A DNA stretch of 64,000 nt from Planctomycetota bacterium (GCA_021781415.1 JAJXWW010000005.1:1-64000); one strand, 5' to 3'; positions 17,238 through 27,528 are shown, counted from the stretch's first letter. Numbers and translations are program-made. The notes: a model not told the origin generated them from the sequence alone.

Positions 17238-17388
17238 AGTGCGGAGTGCTGAGTGCTGAGTTCTGAGTGCTGAGCAGAGGATAAGAACTCAGAACTCAGC
17301 ACTCAGCACTCAGCAATCCGCACTCCGCACTCCGCACTCAGCACTCAGCACTCAGAACTCAGAACTCAGAACTCAGAACTCAGAACTT
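17238..17388. repeat. Inverted heptanucleotide array (AGTGCTG)5 / (AGMACTC)15
   Basis: Five direct heptamers (AGTGCGG, AGTGCTG, AGTGCTG, AGTTCTG, AGTGCTG) occupy 17238-17272. An 11-nt spacer follows, then fifteen heptamers of AGAACTC, AGCACTC, CGCACTC type at 17284-17388, complementary to the first set. The last units run into the 3' end of cdsA and supply its TGA stop. Unit length is strictly seven throughout. Confidence 0.9.
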
Positions 17389-18219
17389 AAGGAAGCAATA
17401 GGCCACGGGCGCGGCAAAGACGATGGAATCGATCACGTCGAGGATGCCTCCGAATCCAGGCACGACCTGGGAGGCATCCTTGCGGTGGCAATCCCGTTTA
17501 ATCAGCGACTCGGCCAAATCTCCCAAAGCGCCTATGCCGCCTACCGCGAGTCCAAACGTCGCCGCCGACCAAGCGCCGCCGGGCGTCACCGACAGCGGGC
17601 GGTTAATAGCGACCGCTGCCACTGCTGACAAGATCAGTCCACCGGCCAACCCTTCCCACGTCTTTTTCGGGCTGAGGGTCGGCGACATCGGATGCCGGCC
17701 GAACAACCGACCGCTGAAGTACGCTCCAATATCACAGCACTTCGGAATGAAAATAGCCAGAGCGAGTGCCGAGGCTCCACGGTCGAGCCAACGTAACTGC
17801 ACGAGGAAACTGGGCAACAGTCCGAGATACGCCGTGATCCACACGAGCAGCGCGAGGCGTAGCACCGCGCCGCCGGGCTCTTCTGAAGGACGAAACGTCG
17901 CCATTTCGACGAGGAACGCCAAGAGAACCACTACGGCGAAGACGAGAAGGATTAGATACCAGGGATCGCCGCCAAGCAGGTCCGGCCACACGCGCGCCGG
18001 CCAGTTTGCCAATACAATCGCCATCACCGAAACGGCACAGCGCCACCACGGCAATCCTCGGCTCGCTCCGATCAGGTGGTGCAACTCGAAACTGCCGAGA
18101 ACGGCGAGAAGGACGGCGAGCAGCAGAAGGCAGGGATAATAGGGGGGAGGATCGAAACGCAGAACGCCGACCACGAGGAGAATCAGGAGCGATCCCATCC
18201 ACAACCGCGTTTTCAGCAT
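17380..18219 (-). CDS. cdsA: Phosphatidate cytidylyltransferase
   Basis: It makes CDP-diacylglycerol from phosphatidate and CTP at the inner membrane, the entry to phospholipid head-group synthesis. The 279 residues have about eight hydrophobic segments. The family signature is present: SPKKTWEGLAGG in the middle and GALGDLAESLIKRDCHRKD...PGFGGILDVIDS at the end, where the more usual PGHGG is PGFGG. It follows uppS by 13 bp and is probably co-transcribed. The stop codon is formed by the heptamer repeat array, so the extreme C-terminus (CFLKF) may have been trimmed or altered by repeat growth. Confidence 0.95.
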   Translation of the reverse strand: MLKTRLWMGSLLILLVVGVLRFDPPPYYPCLLLLAVLLAVLGSFELHHLIGASRGLPWWRCAVSVMAIVLANWPARVWPDLLGGDPWYLILLVFAVVVLLAFLVEMATFRPSEEPGGAVLRLALLVWITAYLGLLPSFLVQLRWLDRGASALALAIFIPKCCDIGAYFSGRLFGRHPMSPTLSPKKTWEGLAGGLILSAVAAVAINRPLSVTPGGAWSAATFGLAVGGIGALGDLAESLIKRDCHRKDASQVVPGFGGILDVIDSIVFAAPVAYCFLKF

Positions 18220-18232
18220 GGGAGGGTTCCGG

Positions 18233-18964
18233 CTAGTCGTCCGTGGTGAGGATGCCGCCGAAGCGCCGTTCGCGTCCGGCGTAGTCGCGCAGCGCCTGAT
18301 GCAATGTCTCTCGATCGAAGTCCGGCCAGCATCGTTCCGTCACCCAAAGCTCGGCGTAGGAGATCTGCCACAACAAGAAATTGCTGACGCGCATCTCGCC
18401 CGCGGTGCGGACCAGAAGATCGGGATCGGGCATGCCGGTGGTATACAGAGAATTCGCGATAACGGCCTCGTCGATGGCGTCGAGATCGAGTTTCCCATCG
18501 CGCACCTGAGCCGCCACGTCGCGCACGGCGTCGATCAGTTCGGTGCGTCCGCCGTAATTGATCGCCAGACACAGACACATGCCGGTATTGTCCTGGCTGA
18601 TGCGGATGTTCTCGTCGATCTGTCGCAGTACGGCGTCCGGTAGCCCACTTCGGCGGCCGATGGTGGTGAAGCGGATGTTTTGATCGAGAATCTCGCGGCG
18701 CTCTTCGATGAGATAATGTTCGAGCAGTGTCATCAAGAAATCGAGTTCGGTCTGCGGTCGCTTCCAATTCTCGCTGCTGAGACAATAGAGGGTGAGTTGG
18801 CCAATGCCCAGACGACAACATTCTTCTACCGTGGCGCGAACGCTGTGCGCGCCGCGCGCGTGCCCTTCGATGCGCGGCAAACCGCGCTGCTGCGCCCAGC
18901 GACCATTGCCATCCATGATGATGGCGATGTGCCTGGGCAGGTTGGCGACGGGAATCGGAATCAC
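18233..18964 (-). CDS. uppS: Isoprenyl transferase (undecaprenyl diphosphate synthase)
   Basis: A cis-prenyltransferase that condenses IPP units onto FPP to form the C55 carrier lipid for cell-envelope glycans. The 243 residues match the family. It starts HIAIIMDGNGRWAQQRGLPR with catalytic Asp18, followed by LTLYCLSSENWKRP and the C-terminal signature DLLVRTAGEMRVSNFLLWQ...AELWVT. One residue of the usual RTGGE is Ala (RTAGE). It sits between purA and cdsA on the same strand, a common lipid-biosynthesis arrangement with cdsA. Confidence 0.96.
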   Translation of the reverse strand: MIPIPVANLPRHIAIIMDGNGRWAQQRGLPRIEGHARGAHSVRATVEECCRLGIGQLTLYCLSSENWKRPQTELDFLMTLLEHYLIEERREILDQNIRFTTIGRRSGLPDAVLRQIDENIRISQDNTGMCLCLAINYGGRTELIDAVRDVAAQVRDGKLDLDAIDEAVIANSLYTTGMPDPDLLVRTAGEMRVSNFLLWQISYAELWVTERCWPDFDRETLHQALRDYAGRERRFGGILTTDD

Positions 18965-18988
18965 GTTTCGTCCCCGATAGGGATTTCC

Positions 18989-19051
18989 GTTTAGCCGCGA
19001 CGCGCAGCGGAGCGCGTTGACCCCGCGCTCCGCTGCGCGTCGCGGCTAAAC
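18989..19051. terminator. Perfect palindrome with 28-bp arms between purA and uppS
   Basis: The arms 18989-19016 and 19024-19051 are exact reverse complements around a 7-nt loop. They begin GTTTAGCCGCGACGCG and contain CAGCGGAGCGCG. The hairpin starts 4 nt beyond the purA stop, so it probably ends purA transcripts. A one-arm relative (TTAGCCGCGACGCG then CCAGCGGAGCGCG) lies at 48767-48793, and the TTAGCCGCGA word recurs at 56088, so it is also a dispersed repeat. Confidence 0.75.
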
Positions 19052-19055
19052 AACG

Positions 19056-20345
19056 TCATTTCGCAAAAATCGTCTGTGCGCGATCCGGTCCTACCGAGAT
19101 AATCGTAACCGGCAACCCCAACAGTTCGCCCAAGCGATCGACGTAACGCCGTGCCGCCGCGGGAAGATCGGCGAGACGGCGCGCCGTGGATATATCGCCC
19201 TTCCAACCCGGCAGCGTCTCGTAGATCGGATGGCATTGCTCCAAAGCGGACGCATCGGTCGGAAAGTGTTCGAACCGTTGGCCGTCTCGTTCGTAAGCGA
19301 CTGCGATGCGCAACTCCGGCAGATCGCTGAGAACGTCGAGGAGCATGACCGAAAGTTCGTCGGCGTCGTTGAGGGCAGCGCTGTAGCGCGCGGCCACGGC
19401 GTCGAACCAGCCGCAGCGGCGCGGCCGACCCGTCACGGTTCCATACTCGCGCCCCGTTCGTCGAATGCGCTCGCCGATGCCTTCGGGACCGTCGTTTAAC
19501 TCGGTCGGAAACGGGCCGCGACCAACGCGAGTCGAGTACGCCTTGATGACGCCGATAATCCGTTCGATCTTTCGCGCCGGCACGCCCGTGCCGCTCCAGA
19601 CGCCCGCCGTCGAGCTGTTGGAACTGGTGACGTAGGGATAGGTTCCGTGATCCACGTCGAGCAGACTGCCTTGGGCCGCTTCAAAGAGGATGCCCTGCCC
19701 CTCATCCGACGCTTCTCGCAACAGGCGCGAGGTGTCGGCCACATGCGGGCGGATTTGCTCCATACACGCTAGATAATCGGCACAAATCGTATCGGCGTCG
19801 AAAACGCGCGCTTCGGGAGAGAGCGCGCGAAGAAGACGATTTTTCCTCTCCACAATGGGGCCAAGGCGTTCGCGGAAGTGCTGCGGATGCAACATCTCGC
19901 CGAGGCGGACGGCAAAGTGTCGCCCCGCTTTGTCTTGATAGCAGGGGCCGATACCGCGTCCGGTGGTGCCGATAGTCTTGCCCTCGCCCCCTTCGTTGAG
20001 GCGTTCTTCCTCCATGTGATAGGGGAAAATAACGTGCGCCCGGTCGCTGACGAGGAGATTGTCGCCGACGGACACGCCGGCCTGCCGCAAGTTCGAGACT
20101 TCTTCCAAGAAGCGCGGCGGATAGACGACCACGCCGTTGCCGATGACGGAGCGGACATTGGGGCGAAGTACGCCGGTGGGCAGCAACGATAGTTTGAAGG
20201 TCTGCGAACCGCTCACCACGGTATGCCCCGCGTTCGCCCCGCCGTTGTAGCGAACGACGAACGCATGACTCTCGGTGAGCAGATCGACGATTTTCCCCTT
20301 GGCCTCGTCGCCCCATTGCAGGCCGACGACACAAGTGCAGGCCAT
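19056..20345 (-). CDS. purA: Adenylosuccinate synthetase
   Basis: It converts IMP, aspartate and GTP to adenylosuccinate in AMP synthesis. The start at 20345 (MACTCVVGLQWGDEAKGK) gives 429 residues, the normal length, with AAGGTGG upstream; the longer open frame to 20435 is not needed. Signatures seen are GLQWGDEAKGKIVD (catalytic Asp and GTP loop), GGANAGHT, the IMP-binding region TIGTTGRGIGPCYQDKA, and GTGVPARKIERIIGVIKAYSTRVG near the middle. The C-terminus holds VGPDRAQTI. It is followed by a strong palindrome and then uppS. Confidence 0.97.
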   Translation of the reverse strand: MACTCVVGLQWGDEAKGKIVDLLTESHAFVVRYNGGANAGHTVVSGSQTFKLSLLPTGVLRPNVRSVIGNGVVVYPPRFLEEVSNLRQAGVSVGDNLLVSDRAHVIFPYHMEEERLNEGGEGKTIGTTGRGIGPCYQDKAGRHFAVRLGEMLHPQHFRERLGPIVERKNRLLRALSPEARVFDADTICADYLACMEQIRPHVADTSRLLREASDEGQGILFEAAQGSLLDVDHGTYPYVTSSNSSTAGVWSGTGVPARKIERIIGVIKAYSTRVGRGPFPTELNDGPEGIGERIRRTGREYGTVTGRPRRCGWFDAVAARYSAALNDADELSVMLLDVLSDLPELRIAVAYERDGQRFEHFPTDASALEQCHPIYETLPGWKGDISTARRLADLPAAARRYVDRLGELLGLPVTIISVGPDRAQTIFAK

Positions 20346-20520
20346 TGTTTTCCACCTTGTTCGACCAACGCCGCGTCGTGGTGAAGCGGCGAACATAAAA
20401 AAGACCCGCGATCGTTCGACCACAGGTCGTCTCATACAGTTACGGAATACGGAACCGTTGTTTTTTAGCCGTGTTCTGGGCGAGCGTCAAGGCGAATCGC
20501 TCGGCTTGAATATGTCCCGG

Positions 20521-22800
20521 TCAACTCTGGGGCGATTCGTCGACCGCCGCGTTGGGCGGGGAATCGAGTATCGGAGTCCAGTTCAGCTTGCGGTAGGAGT
20601 CGTCGAATTCCACGATCTCGATGGCTTGATTCACGTCAAGATCGTGGAAAATCTGCGTTGTTTTCGTGGTTGGCCAGTAGATCTCCAACGAGGAGATCCG
20701 GCTGGCCGAACCTAAGCCGATGGTCTGTTGCAACGGGTTGGCTCCGAAGCTGCTGCCGCTGGTGACGTGGCGATAGATCGTTTGTCCGGAGGGGAGAGTT
20801 GCCTTGATCCGCGCTCCAATGGCCGGACGATTGCTCTTCTTGCCGACGAGACGAACGGTGATCCAGCGATGCCCCTTGGAGGGGTTTTGAAAGAACAGAC
20901 TGCGCGACCGATCGCCGGGAACCGCTCCGCCCATCTGCACGAAGAGATCGATGCTGCCGTTGCGATCCCAGTCGCCGCAGGCGACGCCGTGTCCCTTCTG
21001 GAGATGGCCCGTGCCGCTGGAGACCGTGATGTCGGCGAATCGGCGGCCCTCGACATTTTTGAACATGCGATTGGGCACGAGCATCGAATAGTTCGGCGAG
21101 CCGGTCCCCAGATAGAAATCGAGAAAGCCATCGCCATCGAAATCGGCGAAGTTGGACCCCATCGGCGCAAGGACGAGATTCAAGCCGACCTGCTTGCTTA
21201 CGTCCACGAACGACTTGCCGCCTCGGTTGCGATAGAGATAGCACGTCAAGCCGTCGTGGGGCATTCCGAGTTGATTTTTAATGATTTCACTCAACTGACT
21301 CTCAAAACTGGTCGCAAAGAGGTCGAGCCAGCCGTCGTTGTCGTAGTCCCAAAACCAGCACGAAAACCCACAGCGAGGTTCGGTGATGCCGGTACGGATT
21401 GCATAGTCGGTGAATGTTCCGTCTCCGTTGTTGCGATAGAGGTGTGGTGGCCCATTATTTTTGCAGACGAAGAGATCGGGATAGCCGTCGCCATCGAAAT
21501 CGCCCCAGTTCGCGCCCTTGCATCCGTTGCCGGGGTTGGTGACACCCGCTCGCGCGGCCACTTCTTCGAAGGTTCCGTCGCCCTTATTGTGATAGAGCCG
21601 GCTGGGTACCGTCTCGCCGCCGAGGAAAAGATCCAAAAAGCCGTCGTTGTCGTAATCGGCCCAGACGGCAACCTGCGAGTCGATCGGCTGAAGTAGCCCC
21701 GCCTCGCGCGTCGCGTCGGTGAACGTGCCGTCCTTGTTGTTTCGCAAGAGGCTCGGCCTCTGCGGTGCCGTCCAGGCTCCGCGACAGACGAACACATCCA
21801 GCCAGCCGTCGTTGTTGTAATCGGTCTGCATGCACTGCAAGCCGCCGAGTTGCGACTCCAGCCCGGCTTCCTTGGCCCGATTCTCGAACGTGCCGTCGCC
21901 CCGATTGCGATAGAACGCCATTGGCTCCGCGGGATCCATCGACGTTTCCACGAGATCGAGCAGCCCATCGTTGTCGAAGTCGTCCATGATCGCTCCGCCG
22001 GCACGATGCAAGCGATTGAGGCCGAGGGCCGGCGCTCGATCGACGAATCGTCCGATGTCAAACTCAGAACGAAACGGATCGAGTGGGATGCGATACGCGG
22101 CGGGTACGCCTTCTGGATATTGGCCCAGCGTCATGTAGGCCACGTTCAAGAGCCAGCGTACTCCCATGTCCTTCGGCTGGTGTTCCAGATACTCGCTGAA
22201 ATACTTGATGGCCTCACTCGATCCCTCGCGCTCGCCGTGGAACGCGGTCGGTCGGAGGGGGAAGATACAGCTTCCTTGACACGCGCATTCGACGCAGTTC
22301 TCCACCTCCCCCCGGCGCAACGCCATGACTCCTTGAAGAAAGATAATCGTGGGCAGCTCTCGGCCGTACCGAACCGGATCGCTTTCGCAACTCGCCCGCG
22401 CTTCGCCCAGGGTTTGGCACGCTTCCTCGAACTCTCCCTCGTAGCCTTGCAGCACGGCGATCTGAAGGAGTTGTTCCATGGATTTTTTCTGAGGGCGAAG
22501 GGAAGCGATGCCGCGATGGCCGAGATGCTCGAAGGCGGTGCGAATGCTTTCGAGAGAAGTTGGGTCGTGAGGAACTCGAGCCGCAATCGAATTGGCGAGC
22601 GTATAACCGCTTTCGTCAAACCCAAATCGAGTGAACGATCTACGCCGAGACGCCGCGGGAGCGGGAGAGGTTGGCTTCGACCCCCAGAATTCGATCCCCG
22701 CCGCCGTGAGAACCCCGATCGCCACGACGCTCAATGCAAAAAAGAGAATGCGAAAGCCGAGTCGTCGCCGCTTGAGAGAACGGAGATTATCCGATTTCAT
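20521..22800 (-). CDS. FG-GAP/VCBS and ASPIC/UnbV repeat secreted protein
   Basis: A 759-residue exported protein. The N-terminus is a basic, hydrophobic anchor (RRRLGFRILFFALSVVAIGVL). Residues about 90-250 look TPR-like. Seven or so FG-GAP/VCBS repeats follow, each with a calcium-loop pattern such as DYDNDGFLDLF, DFDGDGYPDLF, DYDNDGWLDLF, DFDGDGFLDFY and DWDRNGSIDLF. The C-terminus is the ASPIC/UnbV domain (WITVRLVGKKSNRPAIGARI, SSFGANPLQQTIGLG, SLEIYWPTTKTT). Such proteins form an extracellular beta-propeller. The start at 22800 (MKSDNLRS) was preferred to an in-frame ATG at 22857. Function unknown. Confidence 0.93.
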   Translation of the reverse strand: MKSDNLRSLKRRRLGFRILFFALSVVAIGVLTAAGIEFWGSKPTSPAPAASRRRSFTRFGFDESGYTLANSIAARVPHDPTSLESIRTAFEHLGHRGIASLRPQKKSMEQLLQIAVLQGYEGEFEEACQTLGEARASCESDPVRYGRELPTIIFLQGVMALRRGEVENCVECACQGSCIFPLRPTAFHGEREGSSEAIKYFSEYLEHQPKDMGVRWLLNVAYMTLGQYPEGVPAAYRIPLDPFRSEFDIGRFVDRAPALGLNRLHRAGGAIMDDFDNDGLLDLVETSMDPAEPMAFYRNRGDGTFENRAKEAGLESQLGGLQCMQTDYNNDGWLDVFVCRGAWTAPQRPSLLRNNKDGTFTDATREAGLLQPIDSQVAVWADYDNDGFLDLFLGGETVPSRLYHNKGDGTFEEVAARAGVTNPGNGCKGANWGDFDGDGYPDLFVCKNNGPPHLYRNNGDGTFTDYAIRTGITEPRCGFSCWFWDYDNDGWLDLFATSFESQLSEIIKNQLGMPHDGLTCYLYRNRGGKSFVDVSKQVGLNLVLAPMGSNFADFDGDGFLDFYLGTGSPNYSMLVPNRMFKNVEGRRFADITVSSGTGHLQKGHGVACGDWDRNGSIDLFVQMGGAVPGDRSRSLFFQNPSKGHRWITVRLVGKKSNRPAIGARIKATLPSGQTIYRHVTSGSSFGANPLQQTIGLGSASRISSLEIYWPTTKTTQIFHDLDVNQAIEIVEFDDSYRKLNWTPILDSPPNAAVDESPQS

Positions 22801-23103
22801 TAGTGCTCTTATCCATAAAAGAGGGCGTTCGACTTCTCGCCGCTCGGTACTGAGCATCCTCGCTCTATCTTTACTATAAACACGTTAAAACATGATTAGA
22901 CTTTGATTAAAAAAGTTCGAGCGGGAGAGAACAGAGGGTTAGAGGTTGTCGGCACAGCTGCCCTCTCCCTCTGAGTACAAGGGAGAGGGGATTTTCGGAT
23001 CGTTGGTTATTGCAACGCTCGTGCCGTGGTCCGCGCGCGTTGTCCGGCGTAAACTAAACGAGTGGATTCGCGGACACTTGCGGTTCTTCGAGGCAGGCCC
23101 AAC
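22801..23103. other. Divergent promoter region with AT-rich patch and palindromic repeat
   Basis: About 303 bp separate the divergent FG-GAP and glycosyltransferase genes. An AT-rich patch at 22861-22920 stands out in this GC-rich DNA and probably carries the promoter of the minus-strand gene; I cannot assign hexamers firmly. A GTACTC-family palindrome lies at 22960-22990. No small gene is apparent. Confidence 0.45.
22960..22990. repeat. GTACTC-core dispersed palindromic repeat, copy 2
   Basis: CCCTCTCCCTCT, then GAGTAC, then AAGGGAGAGGGG form a near-perfect stem. It has the same pattern as the copies at 7111, 48737 and 48798. Confidence 0.65.
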
Positions 23104-24240
23104 ATGACGAAGCGTATTCTCGTCTTCTCCGCATCGGTTGGGGCGGGGCATCTGCGCGCCGCTCAGGCCGTCGAGTTGGCCTTGCGCCAAGCGGTTCCCG
23201 ATGCCGCCGTGCGAAACATCGATGTCTTGGAACTGACCAATGCCGCCTTTCGCCGCGTCTACGCCAAGCTGTATCTCGATCTCGTCAACAAAGCCCCCCA
23301 CGTTCTCGGCTATTTCTACGATAGGATGGATCGTCCCAGCCGATCCGGAAAGCATCGCACCGACCGTTTGCGTCTTACCGTCGAGAAGCTCAATCTGCGA
23401 AAATTCGTCCGCCTGTTGAAAGACGAGCCGCCGGACCTCATTGTCAACACGCACTTTCTGCCCGCAGCCATCGTGGCTTCGCTGCGCCGCAAGGGAGAGT
23501 TGGACGTGCCTCAAGTGACGGCGACAACCGACTTCGAGACGCATCGTCTGTGGGTCAATCAACCGTGCGACCACTATTACACGGCAACCGAAGAGGGAGC
23601 GCGCTATCTGCAACATTGGGGCATTCCCGCCGAACATACGACCGTCACCGGCATCCCAATTCATCCCGTCTTCGCCGCGCCGAAAGATCGTGCGGAATGC
23701 TTGGCGCGACATGGGCTAAAAGGCGATCGACCGATTTTCTTGCAACTCTCTGGCGGATTCGGCGTCGGTCCCATCGTCGAACTCTACCGCGCGCTACTCG
23801 ATGTGACGAAGGCCATCGAATTGGTGGCGATTGCCGGGCGCAACGAAGCGGTGAGGAAAGAACTGGAGGCCGTCGAGGTGCCGCCACGCCATCGCGTCAA
23901 GCTCCTTGGCTTCACGGACCAGATCGACGAATACATGGCGGCTGCGGACGTGGTGGTGTCGAAGCCGGGCGGTTTGACGACTTCGGAGACTCTGGCGCGA
24001 GGAGCGGCTATGGTCGTCGTCAATCCGATCCCCGGTCAAGAAAGCCGCAATAGCGATTATCTTTTGGAGAATGGGGCGGCCATCAAGGCGAACAATCTCG
24101 GCACGCTGGCGTACAAGATCGATAACCTATTGCAGGATGCAGCGCGGCTGGCGCAGCTGAAAGCCAACGTCGCGCGCTTGGCTCGACCGCGCGCCGCCCA
24201 CGATGTCGTAAAACATGCGTTAACTTTCTTAAGGTCGTAG
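23104..24240 (+). CDS. UgtP/MGDG synthase-like glycosyltransferase (GT28 type)
   Basis: A 378-residue GT-B enzyme likely to glycosylate a lipid acceptor at the membrane surface. The N-terminal MGDG-synthase domain begins ILVFSASVGAGHLRAAQAVE with the GAGH loop. The middle has PDLIVNTHFLPAAIVASL and VTATTDFETHRLWVNQ. The C-terminal nucleotide-sugar domain contains FLQLSGGFGVGPI and VVSKPGGLTTSETLARG, the UDP-sugar signature. The start at 23104 (MTKRIL) places the conserved region at the very N-terminus. It resembles processive diacylglycerol glucosyltransferases, but the acceptor is not determined. It precedes the protease gene by 21 bp. Confidence 0.92.
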   Translation: MTKRILVFSASVGAGHLRAAQAVELALRQAVPDAAVRNIDVLELTNAAFRRVYAKLYLDLVNKAPHVLGYFYDRMDRPSRSGKHRTDRLRLTVEKLNLRKFVRLLKDEPPDLIVNTHFLPAAIVASLRRKGELDVPQVTATTDFETHRLWVNQPCDHYYTATEEGARYLQHWGIPAEHTTVTGIPIHPVFAAPKDRAECLARHGLKGDRPIFLQLSGGFGVGPIVELYRALLDVTKAIELVAIAGRNEAVRKELEAVEVPPRHRVKLLGFTDQIDEYMAAADVVVSKPGGLTTSETLARGAAMVVVNPIPGQESRNSDYLLENGAAIKANNLGTLAYKIDNLLQDAARLAQLKANVARLARPRAAHDVVKHALTFLRS

Positions 24241-24261
24241 AGTTGCTCACGGGAGATCTTC

Positions 24262-27200
24262 ATGCGTTTTGGATTGTTATCCACGATTTGCCTCGTCTCG
24301 CTCGCCAGCTTGCCGGCGCGAGCCGTCGAGGAAGAAGCCAGGCTGCTGCGCTTTCCGACGATTCACGGCCAGCGGATCGTCTTTTCTTATGCCGGCGATC
24401 TTTACACCGTCTCGGCCAAGGGCGGCGTGGCGCGACGGCTGACCTCCCATCCCGGCTACGAGATGTTTCCGCACTTCTCGCCGGACGGCAAGTCGATCGC
24501 CTTCACAGGTCAATACGACGGCAACACCGAGATATACGTCATTCCCGCCGAGGGCGGCGAGCCGCGCCGACTCACCTACACCGCCACCCTCGGACGCGAC
24601 GATGTCTCCGACCGCATGGGGCCGAACAACATCGTCCTCGGCTGGACGCACGACGGCAAACGCATTCTGTTCCGTTCGCGCATGCACTCGTTCAACGATT
24701 TCCTCGGCCAGTTGTATACCGTGCCGGTCGAGGGAGGCTTGGCCGAAGCGCTGCCCCTGCCGCGCGGTGGCTTTGCTTCGTATTCTCCCGACGATAAAAA
24801 GCTCGCCTACAATCGCGTCTTCCGCGAGTTTCGCACCTGGAAGCGCTATCGCGGCGGCATGGCCGACGACGTATGGATTTACGATTTTACGACGAAAAAG
24901 ACCGTCAATCTCACCGAAAATGCCGCGCAAGACATCGTGCCCATGTGGCACGGAGACCGCATCTACTATCTCTCCGACCGCGATTCCAACCGAAGGATGA
25001 ATCTGTTCGTTACCGACTTGAAGGATCGTAAGACGCGGCAGTTGACCGAGTTCACCGAGTACGACATCAAATTTCCCACGCTCGGCGACGAGGCCATCGT
25101 CTTCGAGTACGGCGGCTGGATCTATCGCTTCGATCTTGCGACCGAAAAATGCGTGAAAGTGTCGATTCGTATCCTCGAAGACCGCGCGGCAGCGCGAGGC
25201 GAGTTGATCGGCGTCGGCAAGAACGTCACCAATTACGAAATATCGCCGGACGGCAAGCGCGCTCTGTTCGGCGCGCGCGGCGACGTGTTTACCGTGCCGG
25301 TCAAGGACGGGCAAACGCACAATCTTACCGACACGCCGGGAGTTCACGAACGCAATGCGAAATGGTCCCCCGATGGCAAACTCATCGCGTTCGTCTCCGA
25401 TGCCAGTGGCGAAGACGAAATCTGGGTCGTCGCGCCGGACGGTAGGAGCAAGCCCCGCCAATTGACGACGGGCGGCGACACCTACAAGTACGAGATTCGC
25501 TGGTCGCCCGATAGCAAGAAGATCCTCTGGTCCGATAAGAAACTGCGCGTGCAATACGTCGAGGTCGAGAGCAAGTTGGTCAAACCCATCGTGAGAGCGA
25601 AAGTCTGGGAGATCCGCGATGCCGCATGGTCGCCGGATAGCCGCTGGGTTGCCTATTCGCAAACGGAAAAGGAGGGGATGGACCGCGTCTATTTGTACTC
25701 GTTACAACAGAACAAGACGTACTCCGTTACCGATGGTTGGTATGCCTCGACGCATCCGACGTTCAGCGGCGACGGCAAATACCTCTTCTTCGTCTCGAAG
25801 CGCGACTTTCAACCGATCTACAGCGAAACCGAGTGGAATCACGCCTATCGAGACATGGCGCGCATCTATCTCGTGACCCTGGCCAAGAACACCCCCTCGC
25901 CGTTCCGCGTGCAAAACGACGAACGGGAGGCGAACCGGCAGCCTAAGCTGCCGAGTGAACAGTCGAAGCCGGCGGATAAGAAAGAGGCCAAGCCGGCCCC
26001 TGAGATGCAAGTGGATACCGACGGTCTGAGTGAGCGCGTCCTGCAATTGCCCATTCGAGCGGCTAATTATCGCCATTTGACCTCTGTAGGCTCCACGATC
26101 TACTACATCCGCACCGGCAGCAAGGATAGTAAGCCCGCCTTCCAGATGTACGATCTCGCCTCGCGCAAGGAGACAGCACTTGGCTCGGTCGGCGGATACG
26201 AGATCTCCGCCGACGGCAAGAAGATGCTCGTCTCCCAAGACGGCAAGTATGGGATTATCGACTTGCCCAAAGGGGCGGTCAACCTCGGCGAATCGTTGAA
26301 CCTGTCCGGCATGGAAATGCACTTGGATCGTCATCGAGAATGGCAGCAGATCTTCGACGAGTGTTGGCGGCAGATGCGCGATTTCTTCTACGATCCGAAC
26401 ATGCACGGCGTCGATTGGAAAGCGATGCGAGCCAGATACGCTCCGCTGGTTCCCCACGTCAATCATCGCGCCGACTTGACCTATGTTATCGGCGAAATGA
26501 TCTCCGAGTTGAACGCCGGTCACGCCTATGTCGGAGGCGGCGAGATGGCACATCCGCAGCGCATCCCCACCGGATTGCTCGGAGCCAAACTGTCGCGCAC
26601 ACCGTCGGGGCATTTCCGAATCGAGAAGATTCTGCGCGGGCAAAGTTGGGATGCGACGTTGCGTTCCCCCTTGGCGGAATTGGGACTCAATGTCAAGGAC
26701 GGCGACTACCTGCTTGCCATCGACGGTAAGCCGGTCGAAAAAATGAAGACCCCCTACGAGGCATTGGTGAATAAAGCGGGCAAGCAGGTCGTCCTGAAAA
26801 TCCATTCCGAACCGAAAGAGCAGGGCAGCCGAGAAATCGTCGTCGTGCCCATCGAGAACGAAGCCGATCTGTTTTATCACGAATGGGTCGCCGAGAACGT
26901 CCGCAAGGTGTCCGAGGCCACCAAGGGCAAGGTCGGCTACCTTCACATCCCGGACATGCAGGTTAAGGGCCTCAATCAATTTAACCGCTATTTCTATCCG
27001 CAAACGCACAAAAAGGCCATGATTATCGATGTGCGCGGCAACGGCGGTGGCAACGTGTCTCCCATGCTGATCGAACGACTGCGGCGCGAGATCGCCATGA
27101 TCGACATTGCTCGCAACAGCGTGCCGGATACCGATCCCGGCGCGATGCTCTATGGGCCGAAGGTGTGTTTGCTCAACGAATTCTCGGCTTCCGACGGCGA

Positions 27201-27528
27201 TTTGTTCCCCTATCGCTTTCGGCAGCACAAACTCGGCAAGCTGATCGGCAAGCGCAGTTGGGGCGGCGTCGTCGGCATTCGCGGAACGCTCCCCCTGCTG
27301 GACGGGGGCTTCCTCAATCGTCCGGAGTTTTCGCGCTACGGCCTCGACGGCAAGACGTGGATCATCGAAGGCGTCGGTGTGCCGCCGGACATCGAAGTGG
27401 ATAACGATCCGGCCCGCGAGTTTGCCGGCATCGACGATCAACTCGACCGCGCCATCCAAGAGATTCTCAAGGAGTTGAAGACGCAGGAGAAAAACCTGCC
27501 GCCCCCGCCACCGACGCCGAAAAAGTAG
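24262..27528 (+). CDS. Tricorn protease homologue (S41 family, secreted)
   Basis: A 1088-residue protease with a signal peptide ([17 protein letters not shown]). Residues about 30-640 carry PD40/beta-propeller repeats (for example [44 protein letters not shown]). The C1 region is followed by a PDZ domain (residues about 765-855) and the C2 catalytic domain. By comparison with Thermoplasma tricorn, the nucleophile is Ser977 in SASDGD, His is His754 in NAGHAY and the C-terminal Glu is Glu1036 in [13 protein letters not shown]. The residue before the His is Gly rather than the Ser of the archaeal tetrad. The SD GGAG is 7-8 nt from the ATG. Its export suggests peptide degradation in the periplasm-like space. 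Confidence 0.95.
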   Translation: MRFGLLSTICLVSLASLPARAVEEEARLLRFPTIHGQRIVFSYAGDLYTVSAKGGVARRLTSHPGYEMFPHFSPDGKSIAFTGQYDGNTEIYVIPAEGGEPRRLTYTATLGRDDVSDRMGPNNIVLGWTHDGKRILFRSRMHSFNDFLGQLYTVPVEGGLAEALPLPRGGFASYSPDDKKLAYNRVFREFRTWKRYRGGMADDVWIYDFTTKKTVNLTENAAQDIVPMWHGDRIYYLSDRDSNRRMNLFVTDLKDRKTRQLTEFTEYDIKFPTLGDEAIVFEYGGWIYRFDLATEKCVKVSIRILEDRAAARGELIGVGKNVTNYEISPDGKRALFGARGDVFTVPVKDGQTHNLTDTPGVHERNAKWSPDGKLIAFVSDASGEDEIWVVAPDGRSKPRQLTTGGDTYKYEIRWSPDSKKILWSDKKLRVQYVEVESKLVKPIVRAKVWEIRDAAWSPDSRWVAYSQTEKEGMDRVYLYSLQQNKTYSVTDGWYASTHPTFSGDGKYLFFVSKRDFQPIYSETEWNHAYRDMARIYLVTLAKNTPSPFRVQNDEREANRQPKLPSEQSKPADKKEAKPAPEMQVDTDGLSERVLQLPIRAANYRHLTSVGSTIYYIRTGSKDSKPAFQMYDLASRKETALGSVGGYEISADGKKMLVSQDGKYGIIDLPKGAVNLGESLNLSGMEMHLDRHREWQQIFDECWRQMRDFFYDPNMHGVDWKAMRARYAPLVPHVNHRADLTYVIGEMISELNAGHAYVGGGEMAHPQRIPTGLLGAKLSRTPSGHFRIEKILRGQSWDATLRSPLAELGLNVKDGDYLLAIDGKPVEKMKTPYEALVNKAGKQVVLKIHSEPKEQGSREIVVVPIENEADLFYHEWVAENVRKVSEATKGKVGYLHIPDMQVKGLNQFNRYFYPQTHKKAMIIDVRGNGGGNVSPMLIERLRREIAMIDIARNSVPDTDPGAMLYGPKVCLLNEFSASDGDLFPYRFRQHKLGKLIGKRSWGGVVGIRGTLPLLDGGFLNRPEFSRYGLDGKTWIIEGVGVPPDIEVDNDPAREFAGIDDQLDRAIQEILKELKTQEKNLPPPPPTPKK

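Noticed and set aside
17238-17388. CRISPR-like array
   Set aside because: Units are 7 bp and contiguous with no spacers; no cas genes are present.
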